Assembly (NCBI GenBank): GCA_937925685.1
Contig: CALAMI010000015.1
Span: forward strand, 168,911-232,910
Direction: 5' to 3'
DNA length: 64,000 nucleotides
Source of the DNA: Candidatus Binatia bacterium
Lineage (GTDB): Bacteria; Desulfobacterota; Binatia; HRBIN30
The notes beneath the pieces are model-generated. The model searched no databases. It was not told the origin of the DNA and worked only from the letters and a program-made list of their open reading frames with translations. How positions within the stretch are numbered: position 1 is the stretch's first letter; each line of letters starts with the position of its first letter. Below, piece after piece: positions 43,708-51,946 of this stretch. A program made the translations under genes and the position numbers.

Positions 43708-44827
43708 AACCTTCCACGGATTTCCGTGCTGCACCGACTAAATCCATCAATCGTCCGACGATGACGTCACTCTGCACGTGAGCCGGCACCTCAATTTCGA
43801 AGGCTGGCACACTGTTCGTGAGCTTGGCCGCGGCTTTTTCGCGGCGGGCCACCAAGCCTTGGGGCTCCAGGTACTCCCACGCAGCAGCCAACGCGTAGTA
43901 GCGCCTCAAGTCATTCACCATCAGGTTGACCGCGCTCAGCCGGAACCAAGCTTCTTCCGGAGAAATCCGCCGACAGCACCAATTCAAGCCACGGCGGGGA
44001 AACACCACCACGGCCGGCACTGCCTCGAGCTGCAACTTTTCCGGGACGACGTGGTAGCCGAACCTCTGGAGCATATACCGGTGATCGACTCGGCGCAGAA
44101 TTTCGCCTTTCGAGCCGAGCCAGCGCAATGCCGCTCCGTCCAGAAGAATCGGTTCGGGTACAGCCAGGACACGCTTGCCGTCAAACAGCACGAAGCTATC
44201 GGAAAGGAGTTTGTTTCCCGCGTGTGCGGCAACAGCCGTACTGATGGTCGACTTCCCGACTCCACTGGCCCCGGCTAGCAAAATGGCCCCCTCCGGGGTG
44301 GCCACCGCCGCAGCGTGAAAAGGGTGGCGACCGCACTCAAGCTCGCCAATCCACCAGACGGGATAGTAGACTAGGTAGCTTAACAGCGTCGGGAAGCGGC
44401 GCCGCTCGAAGTCCTGCGTACGTCGCCCCAACCACCACCGCCGCAAGCGGTCCGTCAGGGCACGATTTCCCAAGCGGAAGAAAAAAGTCCCGTCCAGGGT
44501 CAATGCTCCGCCTCTTGGAACCCGAAGATGCAGCACCAGGTCACGCAAATCATCGACGCGGAACCACAATAACTCCCGCTCGTTGATGTAAAGGTCGCGG
44601 TCCACCCGAGGCCACTGCCTAACTGCGTCACCCCACCGGGCGCGCGGCCATGGCTGGCCGTTCACCCACCGCAACGTCGACGCCACACGCACCGTCGAGG
44701 TGCTGTCTTGATTGCTGTCGAGCACCGGCCCGAGGTGTGCCTCTGCGTAGCGGTGCAGTTCCTCAGAACCCGCACAGAAACAAAAGCGAATGCCCTGTAG
44801 GGCGCCAGTGAGATTCGAACGCTGCAT
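43700..44827 (-). CDS. HPr kinase/phosphorylase-like P-loop protein
   Basis: 375 residues. The N-terminal 170 residues are an unrecognised domain (RFCFCAGSEELHRYAEAHLG, DRDLYINERELLWFRVDDL). From about residue 165 the HprK-like core begins: HPFHAAAVATPEGAILLAG, Walker A GASGVGKST (residues 186-194), KLLSDSFVLFDGKRVLAVPE and FPRRGLNWCCRRISPEEAWF. HprK normally phosphorylates the phosphocarrier HPr at a serine, but orphan versions are frequent in glycan and peptide-modification clusters and their targets are unknown. No HPr gene is in the window. It lies 9 bases after the flippase stop. Confidence 0.85.
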   Translation of the reverse strand: MQRSNLTGALQGIRFCFCAGSEELHRYAEAHLGPVLDSNQDSTSTVRVASTLRWVNGQPWPRARWGDAVRQWPRVDRDLYINERELLWFRVDDLRDLVLHLRVPRGGALTLDGTFFFRLGNRALTDRLRRWWLGRRTQDFERRRFPTLLSYLVYYPVWWIGELECGRHPFHAAAVATPEGAILLAGASGVGKSTISTAVAAHAGNKLLSDSFVLFDGKRVLAVPEPILLDGAALRWLGSKGEILRRVDHRYMLQRFGYHVVPEKLQLEAVPAVVVFPRRGLNWCCRRISPEEAWFRLSAVNLMVNDLRRYYALAAAWEYLEPQGLVARREKAAAKLTNSVPAFEIEVPAHVQSDVIVGRLMDLVGAARKSVEGYD

Positions 44828-44836
44828 GATCAGCGG

Positions 44837-46222
44837 TTACTTCGTGGCCGACCCGGTTCGCTGCGTAGCCATCGATCCCCACCGGGAAAGCAACCTTTGC
44901 AAAACCGGAACGCGCCCGAGGCGCCGGTGCAGCGGGTCAAAAACGGCGTTGCCAATAGCGACGACATCGTCCCAACTGGGAACCAACGTGCGCCACAAGG
45001 GCAATCCCGATTCTACTCGAAAGAATACCATCAAGAAGGCGGCTGCCAATGCGTATGCAACGGCAGTAGAAAACGCCGCTCCCACGATCCCCCAGCGCGG
45101 GATGAGAAAAACGTCGAGGCCCAGGTTCGTCGCCAGTGCCAACACCCCGGAAAAAATGTTCACGGACTGGCGATTTCGGCTCGTGAAGTCGCGCGATAGG
45201 ATGGTGAAAATCGCCATCGCGACAGCTCCTATGGCCGCAAATGGCAGCGGAGCAGCCGCTGGCGCGAATGCCTGGCCATACCACAAAGGGATGAGAAAAG
45301 GGCCAACGACGACCAAGGCCGCTCCCGCCAATCCGGTCAACAGCAGGGTCCGTCGACACGCCTGTGCGGTCATGCGGTGCACCTCAGCCTTCTCCATGGA
45401 GGCAAGCTTCGGATAGATCACCCACCCCACGGCCTGGGGGATCTCGAGAAGCATCTCAGAAAAGTGTAACGTCAAGCTGTAAAACGCGGTTCGCGCAGGA
45501 TCGAGGAAATACGCCACCAGATACACATCAGCGCGATACAACAGATGCATGGTCAAAATCTGCGTGTACGATTTGCTGCCGAACGCGAGTTGCCGAATCA
45601 AGAGGGGCCGGTCAACGCGCAAGCTGAACGGCAAGAGTCGCCGCACGGATATCAGCAGCGAGGCGACCACCAGGGTCGTGGACACAGCGTACACGACCAA
45701 GGCCGAGCCCAGGGACAAGGTTCCCAAAACCCACAGTGTACCTACCCCCGCCAGTACCGCTCCTGCCCCGCCAAGCGTACGCCGATTGTACAGGCCAAAC
45801 CGCCCCATGGCCTGCAGTATGCCCCAAAAATAGTTGTCCACCAGCAGCAACGGCAGGCGCCACAATGCCAACAGGAGTGCCCATGCCGGTAAGCCGCGCA
45901 GAATTGTCTCCCCCAGAGGCTCCCTCAACCCCCAAACCGCAAGCACAGTAAGCGCCCCCAGGGTGAGCGCAAGAACCAAAGAATTGCCCGCTACGTGCGA
46001 AAGCGGAGCTCCTTCACGGCGGGAACAATACACGTTTGCCTGAGTAATGCCCAACTTAGTGAGCGTCACCAACGTCGACGGCAAAAGTAAGGCCAAGGCT
46101 AACAGCCCTCGGTCATGCGGCCCGAGACCACGAGCCAAAACGACACTGGTCACCATGCCTATGGCCGCTACGCCAAGGCGCGAGCCGAAAAGCGCTATCA
46201 TTTCGGACGATAAGCGCCTCAT
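44837..46222 (-). CDS. lipid-linked oligosaccharide flippase (Wzx/MviN-like, MOP superfamily)
   Basis: 461 residues, about 12-14 membrane segments. The opening MIALFGSRLGVAAIGMVTSV and VVLARGLGPHDRGLLALALL is typical of polysaccharide-synthase (PST) flippases; the second half repeats the layout (LTLHFSEMLLEIPQAVGWV, AFAPAAAPLPFAAIGAVAMA). It moves undecaprenyl-diphosphate oligosaccharides across the inner membrane. ATG 46222 overlaps the methyltransferase stop (ATGA). Basic cytoplasmic tail DPLHRRLGRVPVLQRLLSRW. Confidence 0.9.
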   Translation of the reverse strand: MRRLSSEMIALFGSRLGVAAIGMVTSVVLARGLGPHDRGLLALALLLPSTLVTLTKLGITQANVYCSRREGAPLSHVAGNSLVLALTLGALTVLAVWGLREPLGETILRGLPAWALLLALWRLPLLLVDNYFWGILQAMGRFGLYNRRTLGGAGAVLAGVGTLWVLGTLSLGSALVVYAVSTTLVVASLLISVRRLLPFSLRVDRPLLIRQLAFGSKSYTQILTMHLLYRADVYLVAYFLDPARTAFYSLTLHFSEMLLEIPQAVGWVIYPKLASMEKAEVHRMTAQACRRTLLLTGLAGAALVVVGPFLIPLWYGQAFAPAAAPLPFAAIGAVAMAIFTILSRDFTSRNRQSVNIFSGVLALATNLGLDVFLIPRWGIVGAAFSTAVAYALAAAFLMVFFRVESGLPLWRTLVPSWDDVVAIGNAVFDPLHRRLGRVPVLQRLLSRWGSMATQRTGSATK

Positions 46223-47031
46223 TCTGGCGGAGCCTTCCGTGTGAGCTGCGGCTCCTGACGCACCGCGGTTCCTTCGCCGGAGGGCTCAGGGTTTTTGCAA
46301 ACGACCATCCAAGTTTGCGGCCAGCTCCCAGGGAGCCGTTCGAGAGCATCAATGAGCCATCGAGCCAATCGGGGTGCACGAAACCGAAGCCGGTTAATTC
46401 TCCGTTGCACGGGGAACCACCGCAAGAGACCCTCGGAGCGCATGACCTGAAAACCAGCACGAGCCAACTCCGCCTCGGCTTCGCCGGACCGGTACAGTAC
46501 GTCATAAATTCGGTAGTGTTCGAGTCCACGCTCCACCCGCGCTGGGTAGGAGGTGTGGAAGTTTAGAGCGTCTATGACGAAGAGCCCCCCGGGGACCAAA
46601 ACACGGCGAACTTCGGCATACAGTCGCCAGCGATCGCGGAGCTCGAAGTGGCGTACGAAACGCATCGAGTAAGCAAGGTCGAAAACGTGGTCCTTGAATG
46701 GCAACCGAAAAGCGTCTGTCCGCAAGAACTCCCACAGCGCAGCTTTCGTGCGCTCGCGCGCTACTCGAAGCATGGGCATGCTGGCATCGACGGCTACACC
46801 AAAGCGAACACCGTGTACCTCTGCTGTGAGCCGAGCCGGTCCGCAGGCTAACTCTAAAATGCGTCGGGGCCGCGCCGTGGTTACGATTTCGTTCAGCAGG
46901 GCCACTTGTCGGCGGTGCAAGAGTCCATTCAGCGGCTGAGCCGTGCGGCGTTCAAGGTAGGTTTGCACCACAGCCTCGTTACGGTAGTAGGACTTCAGTT
47001 CATCTGGTTGGCGAAGAGGCTCACCTAGCAT
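46219..47031 (-). CDS. class I SAM-dependent methyltransferase
   Basis: 270 residues. SAM motif ILELACGPARLTAEVHG, then GVAVDASMPMLRVARERT, FDLAYSMRFVRHFELRDR and RRVLVPGGLFVIDALNFH. The N-terminus SYYRNEAVVQTYLERRTAQP is common for glycan-cluster methyltransferases. Starts at ATG 47031, 16 bases after the SDR stop, and overlaps the flippase (ATGA). Likely methylates a sugar or lipid head group; a second, unrelated methyltransferase is at 26387. Confidence 0.86.
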   Translation of the reverse strand: MLGEPLRQPDELKSYYRNEAVVQTYLERRTAQPLNGLLHRRQVALLNEIVTTARPRRILELACGPARLTAEVHGVRFGVAVDASMPMLRVARERTKAALWEFLRTDAFRLPFKDHVFDLAYSMRFVRHFELRDRWRLYAEVRRVLVPGGLFVIDALNFHTSYPARVERGLEHYRIYDVLYRSGEAEAELARAGFQVMRSEGLLRWFPVQRRINRLRFRAPRLARWLIDALERLPGSWPQTWMVVCKNPEPSGEGTAVRQEPQLTRKAPPE

Positions 47032-47047
47032 ATCCCGTGCATCCGTG

Positions 47048-48022
47048 TTACGGACTTTTCACCGACTCCAGCACCTCCCGCAAGTCCTCACGCCACAAGG
47101 GGCGAGGCTTCCAACCCAAGAGGCGTTCTGCATTCCTGCAGTCGTAGTAAGCGCGGCGGGTGGCTCGGGCAACCTGATGATACGTCACAGGCGAACGTCG
47201 GCCGAGCAAGCCGAGCAGGCCCTCGGCGGCGCGGGCACTGACGGCCGCCAGCCCGACCGGCAAATACACCGGGCGCCAGCGTACCCCCGCAAGTTCACAA
47301 TACGCATCGAGCCACAACTTCTGCGGTACGTGCACGTCCACGAGGTTAAAGGCACGTCCTATGACTGCCTCGCTTTTCTCCAGCGCCCGAACCGCCGCCA
47401 GTGCGACACTGCGCACGTGACTTAAAGGCAAGGGATAGTCCTTGCGCGCTAAAACGAACCGCCAGCCCTTCCATGCGACACTCTGCCTGGCTAAAGGCGG
47501 TTGACGCCCCGGACCCCACAACAGGCCTGGGCGCAACACCAACGCTGGCGCCCCTCGTCTGGCTTCCCACAGGATGGCCCGGTCGGCAGCAAGCTTAGAG
47601 CGGCTGTAGTGGCCGCGGGCCTTCGATTCGCTTTCGTATGGACCGGTCTCGGTGACCGTGTAGTTGTCCGTGGGGATATCGTACACACTCAACGAACTCA
47701 CATGGATGAAGGTCCGCGCTCCAGCCGCCTGGGCTGCCTGCAAAAGCGCGATCGGGGCGCGGACATTGATTGCCGCAAATTCCTCCCACGAGCCCATGGT
47801 GCTCACCCGCGCCGCCGCATTAATGACTGCGTGTACTTGCGATACCGCCTGTCGAACGAATTCGGCATCTGTCAGGTCGCCAACAATCTCCTCGACCACC
47901 TCCGGCCACGGCCTATCGATGCGGCTATGAACTGACGCCCGCACTTCCCAGCCGCACCGCAAACACTCATCGACCAGAGCCTTTCCCAAAAAGCCCGCGG
48001 CACCTGTGATCAGAACCTTCAC
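47048..48022 (-). CDS. NAD(P)-dependent SDR epimerase/dehydrogenase
   Basis: 324 residues, extended SDR. Cofactor motif LITGAAGFLGKALVDEC, HVSSLSVYDIPTDNYTVTE and the catalytic YxxxK in GHYSRSKLAADRA; LRPGLLWGPGRQPPLARQ and SHVRSVALAAVRALEKSE are typical of the 3-beta-hydroxysteroid-like or RmlD-like branch. The C-terminal HQVARATRRAYYDCRNAERL resembles sterol/hopanoid-type and nucleotide-sugar reductases. Starts with GTG 48022 overlapping the Gfo/Idh/MocA stop (GTGA). Substrate unclear, probably a keto-sugar nucleotide. Confidence 0.82.
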   Translation of the reverse strand: MKVLITGAAGFLGKALVDECLRCGWEVRASVHSRIDRPWPEVVEEIVGDLTDAEFVRQAVSQVHAVINAAARVSTMGSWEEFAAINVRAPIALLQAAQAAGARTFIHVSSLSVYDIPTDNYTVTETGPYESESKARGHYSRSKLAADRAILWEARRGAPALVLRPGLLWGPGRQPPLARQSVAWKGWRFVLARKDYPLPLSHVRSVALAAVRALEKSEAVIGRAFNLVDVHVPQKLWLDAYCELAGVRWRPVYLPVGLAAVSARAAEGLLGLLGRRSPVTYHQVARATRRAYYDCRNAERLLGWKPRPLWREDLREVLESVKSP

Positions 48023-49086
48023 GCCAGGGCTCCCTCTACTGGGCGCTGCCCGTAGTCGCTCGACTGGCTCAGCAACTGCTCCATCAGCTCCACGACGGCC
48101 TTCCCATCATCGGCAGAAACAGGGGGTGGGAGTCCTTGACGATAAGCGGCATAGAACGCTCTCAAATGAGCGCCAATTCCCGGATAGTAACGCTGCCGGC
48201 CGGACAGAAACGCAATGGTATTTCTCCAGGTTGCCCCGATCAGCTGGCGTGCTTCGTCCAGGTTGGGAAACACCTTCGCCAAAGGCTTGGGAAGTGCTGG
48301 AGATCGGCGGAACACGAGGGTCATGTTGTTCAAGTTGATCACAGCGGTTTGCTTGGTGCCAAGGAGGGTTACTGTATTTGCCAAGGGGTGAGCCCGTGTG
48401 GACACCGTCAGCGTGCCAGTGCCACGCTCTCCACGAACGATTGCGCGGAGTTCGGCCACGGCTCCATTGTCGTCAACGACGTGCACCGTGCGAACCAACT
48501 GTGGAGGCCCTAAGAACCCATGGAGGAGATACGCGGGATGAGGTAAGGCGTCGAAAATCGGGCCGCCGGGTAGGGCATGTTTCCACGGTTGCGGGTTGCC
48601 TCCATCGCCTTCCCCAAAACTAGCAAAGACCTCGACACCCACGAGTTCACCTAACTGGCCGGCTTCCAATGCACTGCGAGCCCGTAAAACAACGGGATCG
48701 AACCACCGGTTGTGGTCCACACTCAGCACCCGCCCAGCTTGTTGCGCCACTGCGATCATGGCTTCTGCCTCTGCCCGCGAAGTGGCCATGGGCTTTTCGA
48801 CCAGCACGTCAAGACCCGCCTGCATCAACTCGGTAGCGAGCCGCGCATGCGTGGCGGGCGGCGTTAGAACGTGGACAACCTGCGGCTCCAATGCCGCTTG
48901 CATCTCCCGCAGGCTGGCGCAGGTTGGCAAGCCCCAACGCTTCGTGAAACCCTCACGAGCCTGCCCGTCGGCATCGCAAGCGCCAACAAGTTCGACCCCG
49001 GGAATGGAGCGGAGATAAATAGCATGGGCGAACGCTATGCGACCGCAACCAAGCAACGCCACACGAATGGGCCTAGCAAATGCCAT
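48019..49086 (-). CDS. Gfo/Idh/MocA-family NAD(P)-dependent oxidoreductase
   Basis: 355 residues. N-terminal Rossmann motif VALLGCGRIAFAHAIYLRS, then ACDADGQAREGF, VLTPPATHARLATELMQAG and the signature VLVEKPMATSRAEAEAM (EKP, catalytic lysine). The second domain contains VDHNRWFDPVVLRARSAL and GGPIFDALPHPAYLLHGFLG. In polysaccharide loci such enzymes oxidise or reduce a ring hydroxyl of a nucleotide sugar, often with a DegT aminotransferase (present at 53396). ATG 49086; 64 bases separate it from the SDR at 49151. Confidence 0.88.
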   Translation of the reverse strand: MAFARPIRVALLGCGRIAFAHAIYLRSIPGVELVGACDADGQAREGFTKRWGLPTCASLREMQAALEPQVVHVLTPPATHARLATELMQAGLDVLVEKPMATSRAEAEAMIAVAQQAGRVLSVDHNRWFDPVVLRARSALEAGQLGELVGVEVFASFGEGDGGNPQPWKHALPGGPIFDALPHPAYLLHGFLGPPQLVRTVHVVDDNGAVAELRAIVRGERGTGTLTVSTRAHPLANTVTLLGTKQTAVINLNNMTLVFRRSPALPKPLAKVFPNLDEARQLIGATWRNTIAFLSGRQRYYPGIGAHLRAFYAAYRQGLPPPVSADDGKAVVELMEQLLSQSSDYGQRPVEGALA

Positions 49087-49150
49087 AAAGGAAGCCCGTA
49101 ATTCGGGTCAACGCTGCGCAGTATGAAGGCAGTTCTTACAGGAGATTTCC

Positions 49151-50158
49151 TCAGCCCACTGCGCGCTGCCGCGTATACTCCTGAAGCTGTTTCACGTTGT
49201 AGTACAGGGGAGCGCTGTAGTCAGGCACCTGACCGGTTTGGAGGACCGCGTGAACCTCACGGATGGCGTCTTCCACCGTGCGACGAGGTGTAAAACCGAG
49301 TTGCTCCCGAATCCTTTTGAATGAAACCCGGTAGCTACGCCGATCCTCGACGTGATCAAACTGCTCTACCTTCGTCCCAGGCAGAAAGTCGACAACCTTT
49401 TGCGCAATTTGCCCAACAGTGAAGTTCAGGTGGTCTGCACCGACGTTAAACACCCCCCGATGAGCTACCGCCGCTGGCGCTTCAATGCCCCGTACAAATG
49501 CATCCGCGGCGTCCTGAACATGGAGGTGAGGCCGCCACTGATTGGCGCCGACGATCCGGATGGTTCCCGTAACTGTGGCGCGAGCTGTGATCGTGTTCAC
49601 CATTAGGTCAAAACGCATTCTGGGAGAGAGACCACAAACCGTCGACAACCTCAGGATGACGACCTCGAGGTTCCCGCCCTCACGCAACAAAATGTCCTCT
49701 GACATAATGCGGGTGCGCGCATACAGCGACACTGGATGTAAGGGCGAGTCCTCGTGCAGCAAATTGTTACCATTGGCCCCGTAAACGCTGCAGGAAGAGG
49801 CAAACACCAGCCGTTGCACGGCCGCGTCACGACACGCTTCCAGTAACACGCGCGTTGATTCGTAATTCGTCATCAGAGTCTCTTTGGGGTCGAGGTCGCA
49901 AGCTGCATCACCAACCAGCGCGGCAAGGGCAACCACGGCACGAACTCCCTTGACCGCCTGGACCACGTCGCGAATGTTACAAATATCGCCGTAGCGAACC
50001 TCCAAGTTACGGTCACCGTGGAGCTCCGCGATGCCATGCTCGCCGTACAAGAACTTATCCAGTACTCGAACACGGTATCCCCGTTGCAGAAGCCTACGGA
50101 CCAGGTGGCTCCCAATATAGCCGGCTCCGCCAGTAACCAGAACACAGTCTCTCTGCAT
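49151..50158 (-). CDS. NAD-dependent epimerase/dehydratase-like SDR with YxxxR
   Basis: 335 residues. Clear NAD motif LVTGGAGYIGSHLVRRLLQ, then GDICNIRDVVQAVKGVRAVV and ALAALVGDAACDLDPKET, a pattern of a known SDR subgroup. The Ser/Thr part is FASSCSVYGANGNN. The catalytic YxxxK position reads SLYARTRIMSE, so lysine is replaced by arginine. The rest (FNVGADHLNFTVGQIAQKVV) is normal. I chose ATG 50158, which follows GGGAGGGG; the frame is open to 50266. Probably a nucleotide-sugar enzyme with changed chemistry. It is the first gene after a 336-base gap. Confidence 0.82.
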   Translation of the reverse strand: MQRDCVLVTGGAGYIGSHLVRRLLQRGYRVRVLDKFLYGEHGIAELHGDRNLEVRYGDICNIRDVVQAVKGVRAVVALAALVGDAACDLDPKETLMTNYESTRVLLEACRDAAVQRLVFASSCSVYGANGNNLLHEDSPLHPVSLYARTRIMSEDILLREGGNLEVVILRLSTVCGLSPRMRFDLMVNTITARATVTGTIRIVGANQWRPHLHVQDAADAFVRGIEAPAAVAHRGVFNVGADHLNFTVGQIAQKVVDFLPGTKVEQFDHVEDRRSYRVSFKRIREQLGFTPRRTVEDAIREVHAVLQTGQVPDYSAPLYYNVKQLQEYTRQRAVG

Positions 50159-50494
50159 CTCCCGGACCCCTCCCTGTCGTCCAGAACTCGAGGAATCGCC
50201 TGATGGCGTTCTTTGCTTAAGCTCTCTCGACAACGCCTCTCGCCTGTTGCAACGCTCTAGTCTCAATCATCATTCGAGCAACTTGTCCAGAGCCCGTTGC
50301 CAGGCCGACGTCCCAAAACGTATCCGCGCACGGCCCGCAGCGGTTCGGTGTGGTAAATTCACGTACTTTGCAGGCAAACCACATACTTGGCCCAGCAAAA
50401 ACTATTCGGAAGAGCTGCACACAACACCGGAGCAATGTTCCACTGCACTGTCACAAACCGTTTCAAAAAGCAAGAAAAAACCTAGGGTTGAGTT
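50159..50494. other. 336-bp gap inside the polysaccharide locus
   Basis: No gene recognised. A 72-codon minus-strand frame (50217-50435) has no start-site support and no known motif, though its translation (MMIETRALQQARGVVERA tail) is not obviously random. The stretch is the longest gap in the locus and is the natural place for an internal promoter for the genes to its left; I find no strong -35/-10 pair. A weak terminator is described separately. Confidence 0.4.
50475..50489 (-). terminator. weak intrinsic terminator after the GT4 at 50495
   Basis: Reading the minus strand, AACC-CTA-GGTT is a tiny hairpin (50489-50479) directly followed by a run of six T (50480-50475), close behind the GT4 stop. 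The stem is only 4 bp, so termination would be inefficient, but it is one of few T-tailed hairpins in the locus. Confidence 0.3.
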
Positions 50495-51946
50495 TCACGA
50501 TTGAGGCCGCGGAAGTTGGAAAGGAGCAAGTATTGTGGCCAGGGCACGTACATTTCGTTCGCGGTCAAAGGCCTCCAGTACCCGCGCCCGACCTCCCTCC
50601 CCAAGTTTGGCTCGCAGCGCTGGATCGGCGCCAAGCTCATCAATGGCAGCGGCCAGCGCTCGTGGGTTCTCGGGTGCGACCAAGCGTCCGTGGACCCCAT
50701 CGGTGATGAGCTCTCGTATTCCCGGTAGGTCAGAGGCAATCACGGGGATTCCCATTGCCATTGCCTCCGCGAGAACGTTCGGAATCACATCCTGCCGGCC
50801 CGACTCTTTCACCAGCACACTCGCGAGAACGAACAAGTCGGCCTGGGCGTACTGCTCGGCAACCTCCTCTTGGATCAGGGCGCCGGTAAATTCCACGCAC
50901 CGAGCTAACCCCAACTCTTGAACCCGCTTCTCTAACATTGGGCGCTGCGGGCCCTCGCCAATGATGACGCATCGCACCGGACCAGAGACATATGCGCAAG
51001 CTTCGATGAGCACATGGTGTCCCTTGTAGACCCGCAAGCTGCCGCAAGTGACAATCCGCAGCACTGTCCCGGAAGCAGTTCGGGGACGAGGCCGGAAACG
51101 TCGTAAATCCACCCCATGGTAATTAACGACAATTCGCCGGTTCTCAGGGGCGGCAAGACTGCGCAAGTACTCGGCATTCACGCGGGCACACGTCACGACC
51201 AGCTCCGCAGCCTCCAACTTTGCTGGCAAGAGAAGCGGCATCAAATAAATGTCGTAGGCGTGGGCAGTGAAACTAAACCGGATCCCGTAAATCCAGCGGA
51301 GCAACAGCGCCGCGGTGGTTGCGTGCGTCGCCCAGTGAGCGTGCACATGAAAAATGCCCTCTTGCAGCAGTCGCTCTCCCAGGTAGACCGCTTGGGGCAC
51401 TAGGGACAGCGACTTCAAGAGATAAACCGTCGGGCTGGTGTTCCACAATGCTTCGACCCGAACAGACCACGGTAGCGCGCGTCTGCGCTTCTTGGTTGCC
51501 TCCTTCGACTTCCAGAGCTCCTTGCGGTCGCGGTACCAGCACCACACTAGCCGAGCGATACTGCGCAAGTAGCGGCGTGGACGATGCCATAAACAACGTA
51601 GGTTCGCAGTCAGAACGGAAGGTGAGGCCACTGGCGGTAAGTACTCGACCTCGTTCTTCAGAGCCTGCGCCTCTGGCTGTTGCTTCTCCGTTGGGGGGCG
51701 CCGCAACGAATATAGCTTTAAGTTCAACCCTTCTTGCCGCAGCGCTAGGGCCTCCCACATCACAAAAGTCTGATGCAGCACTGGGAACGCGGGATAGAGA
51801 AAGGCAATGGGCCGGCCTTCCCCGCTGCCCTGGGCCCTAGAGCCAGAAAAAGAGGTACAACCCTCAACGGGCGGCGGGGCCACGCGCTGGTTAGTGCGGT
51901 CTCTCTCCGGAGCTTTCCTGGTTCCTAGAAAGCGAGCCAACGTCAA
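50495..51946 (-). CDS. family 4 glycosyltransferase (capsule/EPS type)
   Basis: 483 residues. The first 45 residues are low-complexity and poorly conserved; the protein proper starts near RPIAFLYPAFPVLHQTFVM, the 'FP..SETF' type opening of AmsK/WcaL-like transferases. FHVHAHWATHATTAALLLRW and FSFTAHAYDIY follow, then VNYHGVDLRRFRP, TCGSLRVYKGHHVLIEACA and the E-x7-E region ESGRQDVIPNVLAEAMAMG. The start is TTG 51946, overlapping the phosphoglycosyl transferase stop (TTGA); without a clear ribosome site a start some 40 codons downstream is possible. Confidence 0.88.
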   Translation of the reverse strand: MTLARFLGTRKAPERDRTNQRVAPPPVEGCTSFSGSRAQGSGEGRPIAFLYPAFPVLHQTFVMWEALALRQEGLNLKLYSLRRPPTEKQQPEAQALKNEVEYLPPVASPSVLTANLRCLWHRPRRYLRSIARLVWCWYRDRKELWKSKEATKKRRRALPWSVRVEALWNTSPTVYLLKSLSLVPQAVYLGERLLQEGIFHVHAHWATHATTAALLLRWIYGIRFSFTAHAYDIYLMPLLLPAKLEAAELVVTCARVNAEYLRSLAAPENRRIVVNYHGVDLRRFRPRPRTASGTVLRIVTCGSLRVYKGHHVLIEACAYVSGPVRCVIIGEGPQRPMLEKRVQELGLARCVEFTGALIQEEVAEQYAQADLFVLASVLVKESGRQDVIPNVLAEAMAMGIPVIASDLPGIRELITDGVHGRLVAPENPRALAAAIDELGADPALRAKLGEGGRARVLEAFDRERNVRALATILAPFQLPRPQS

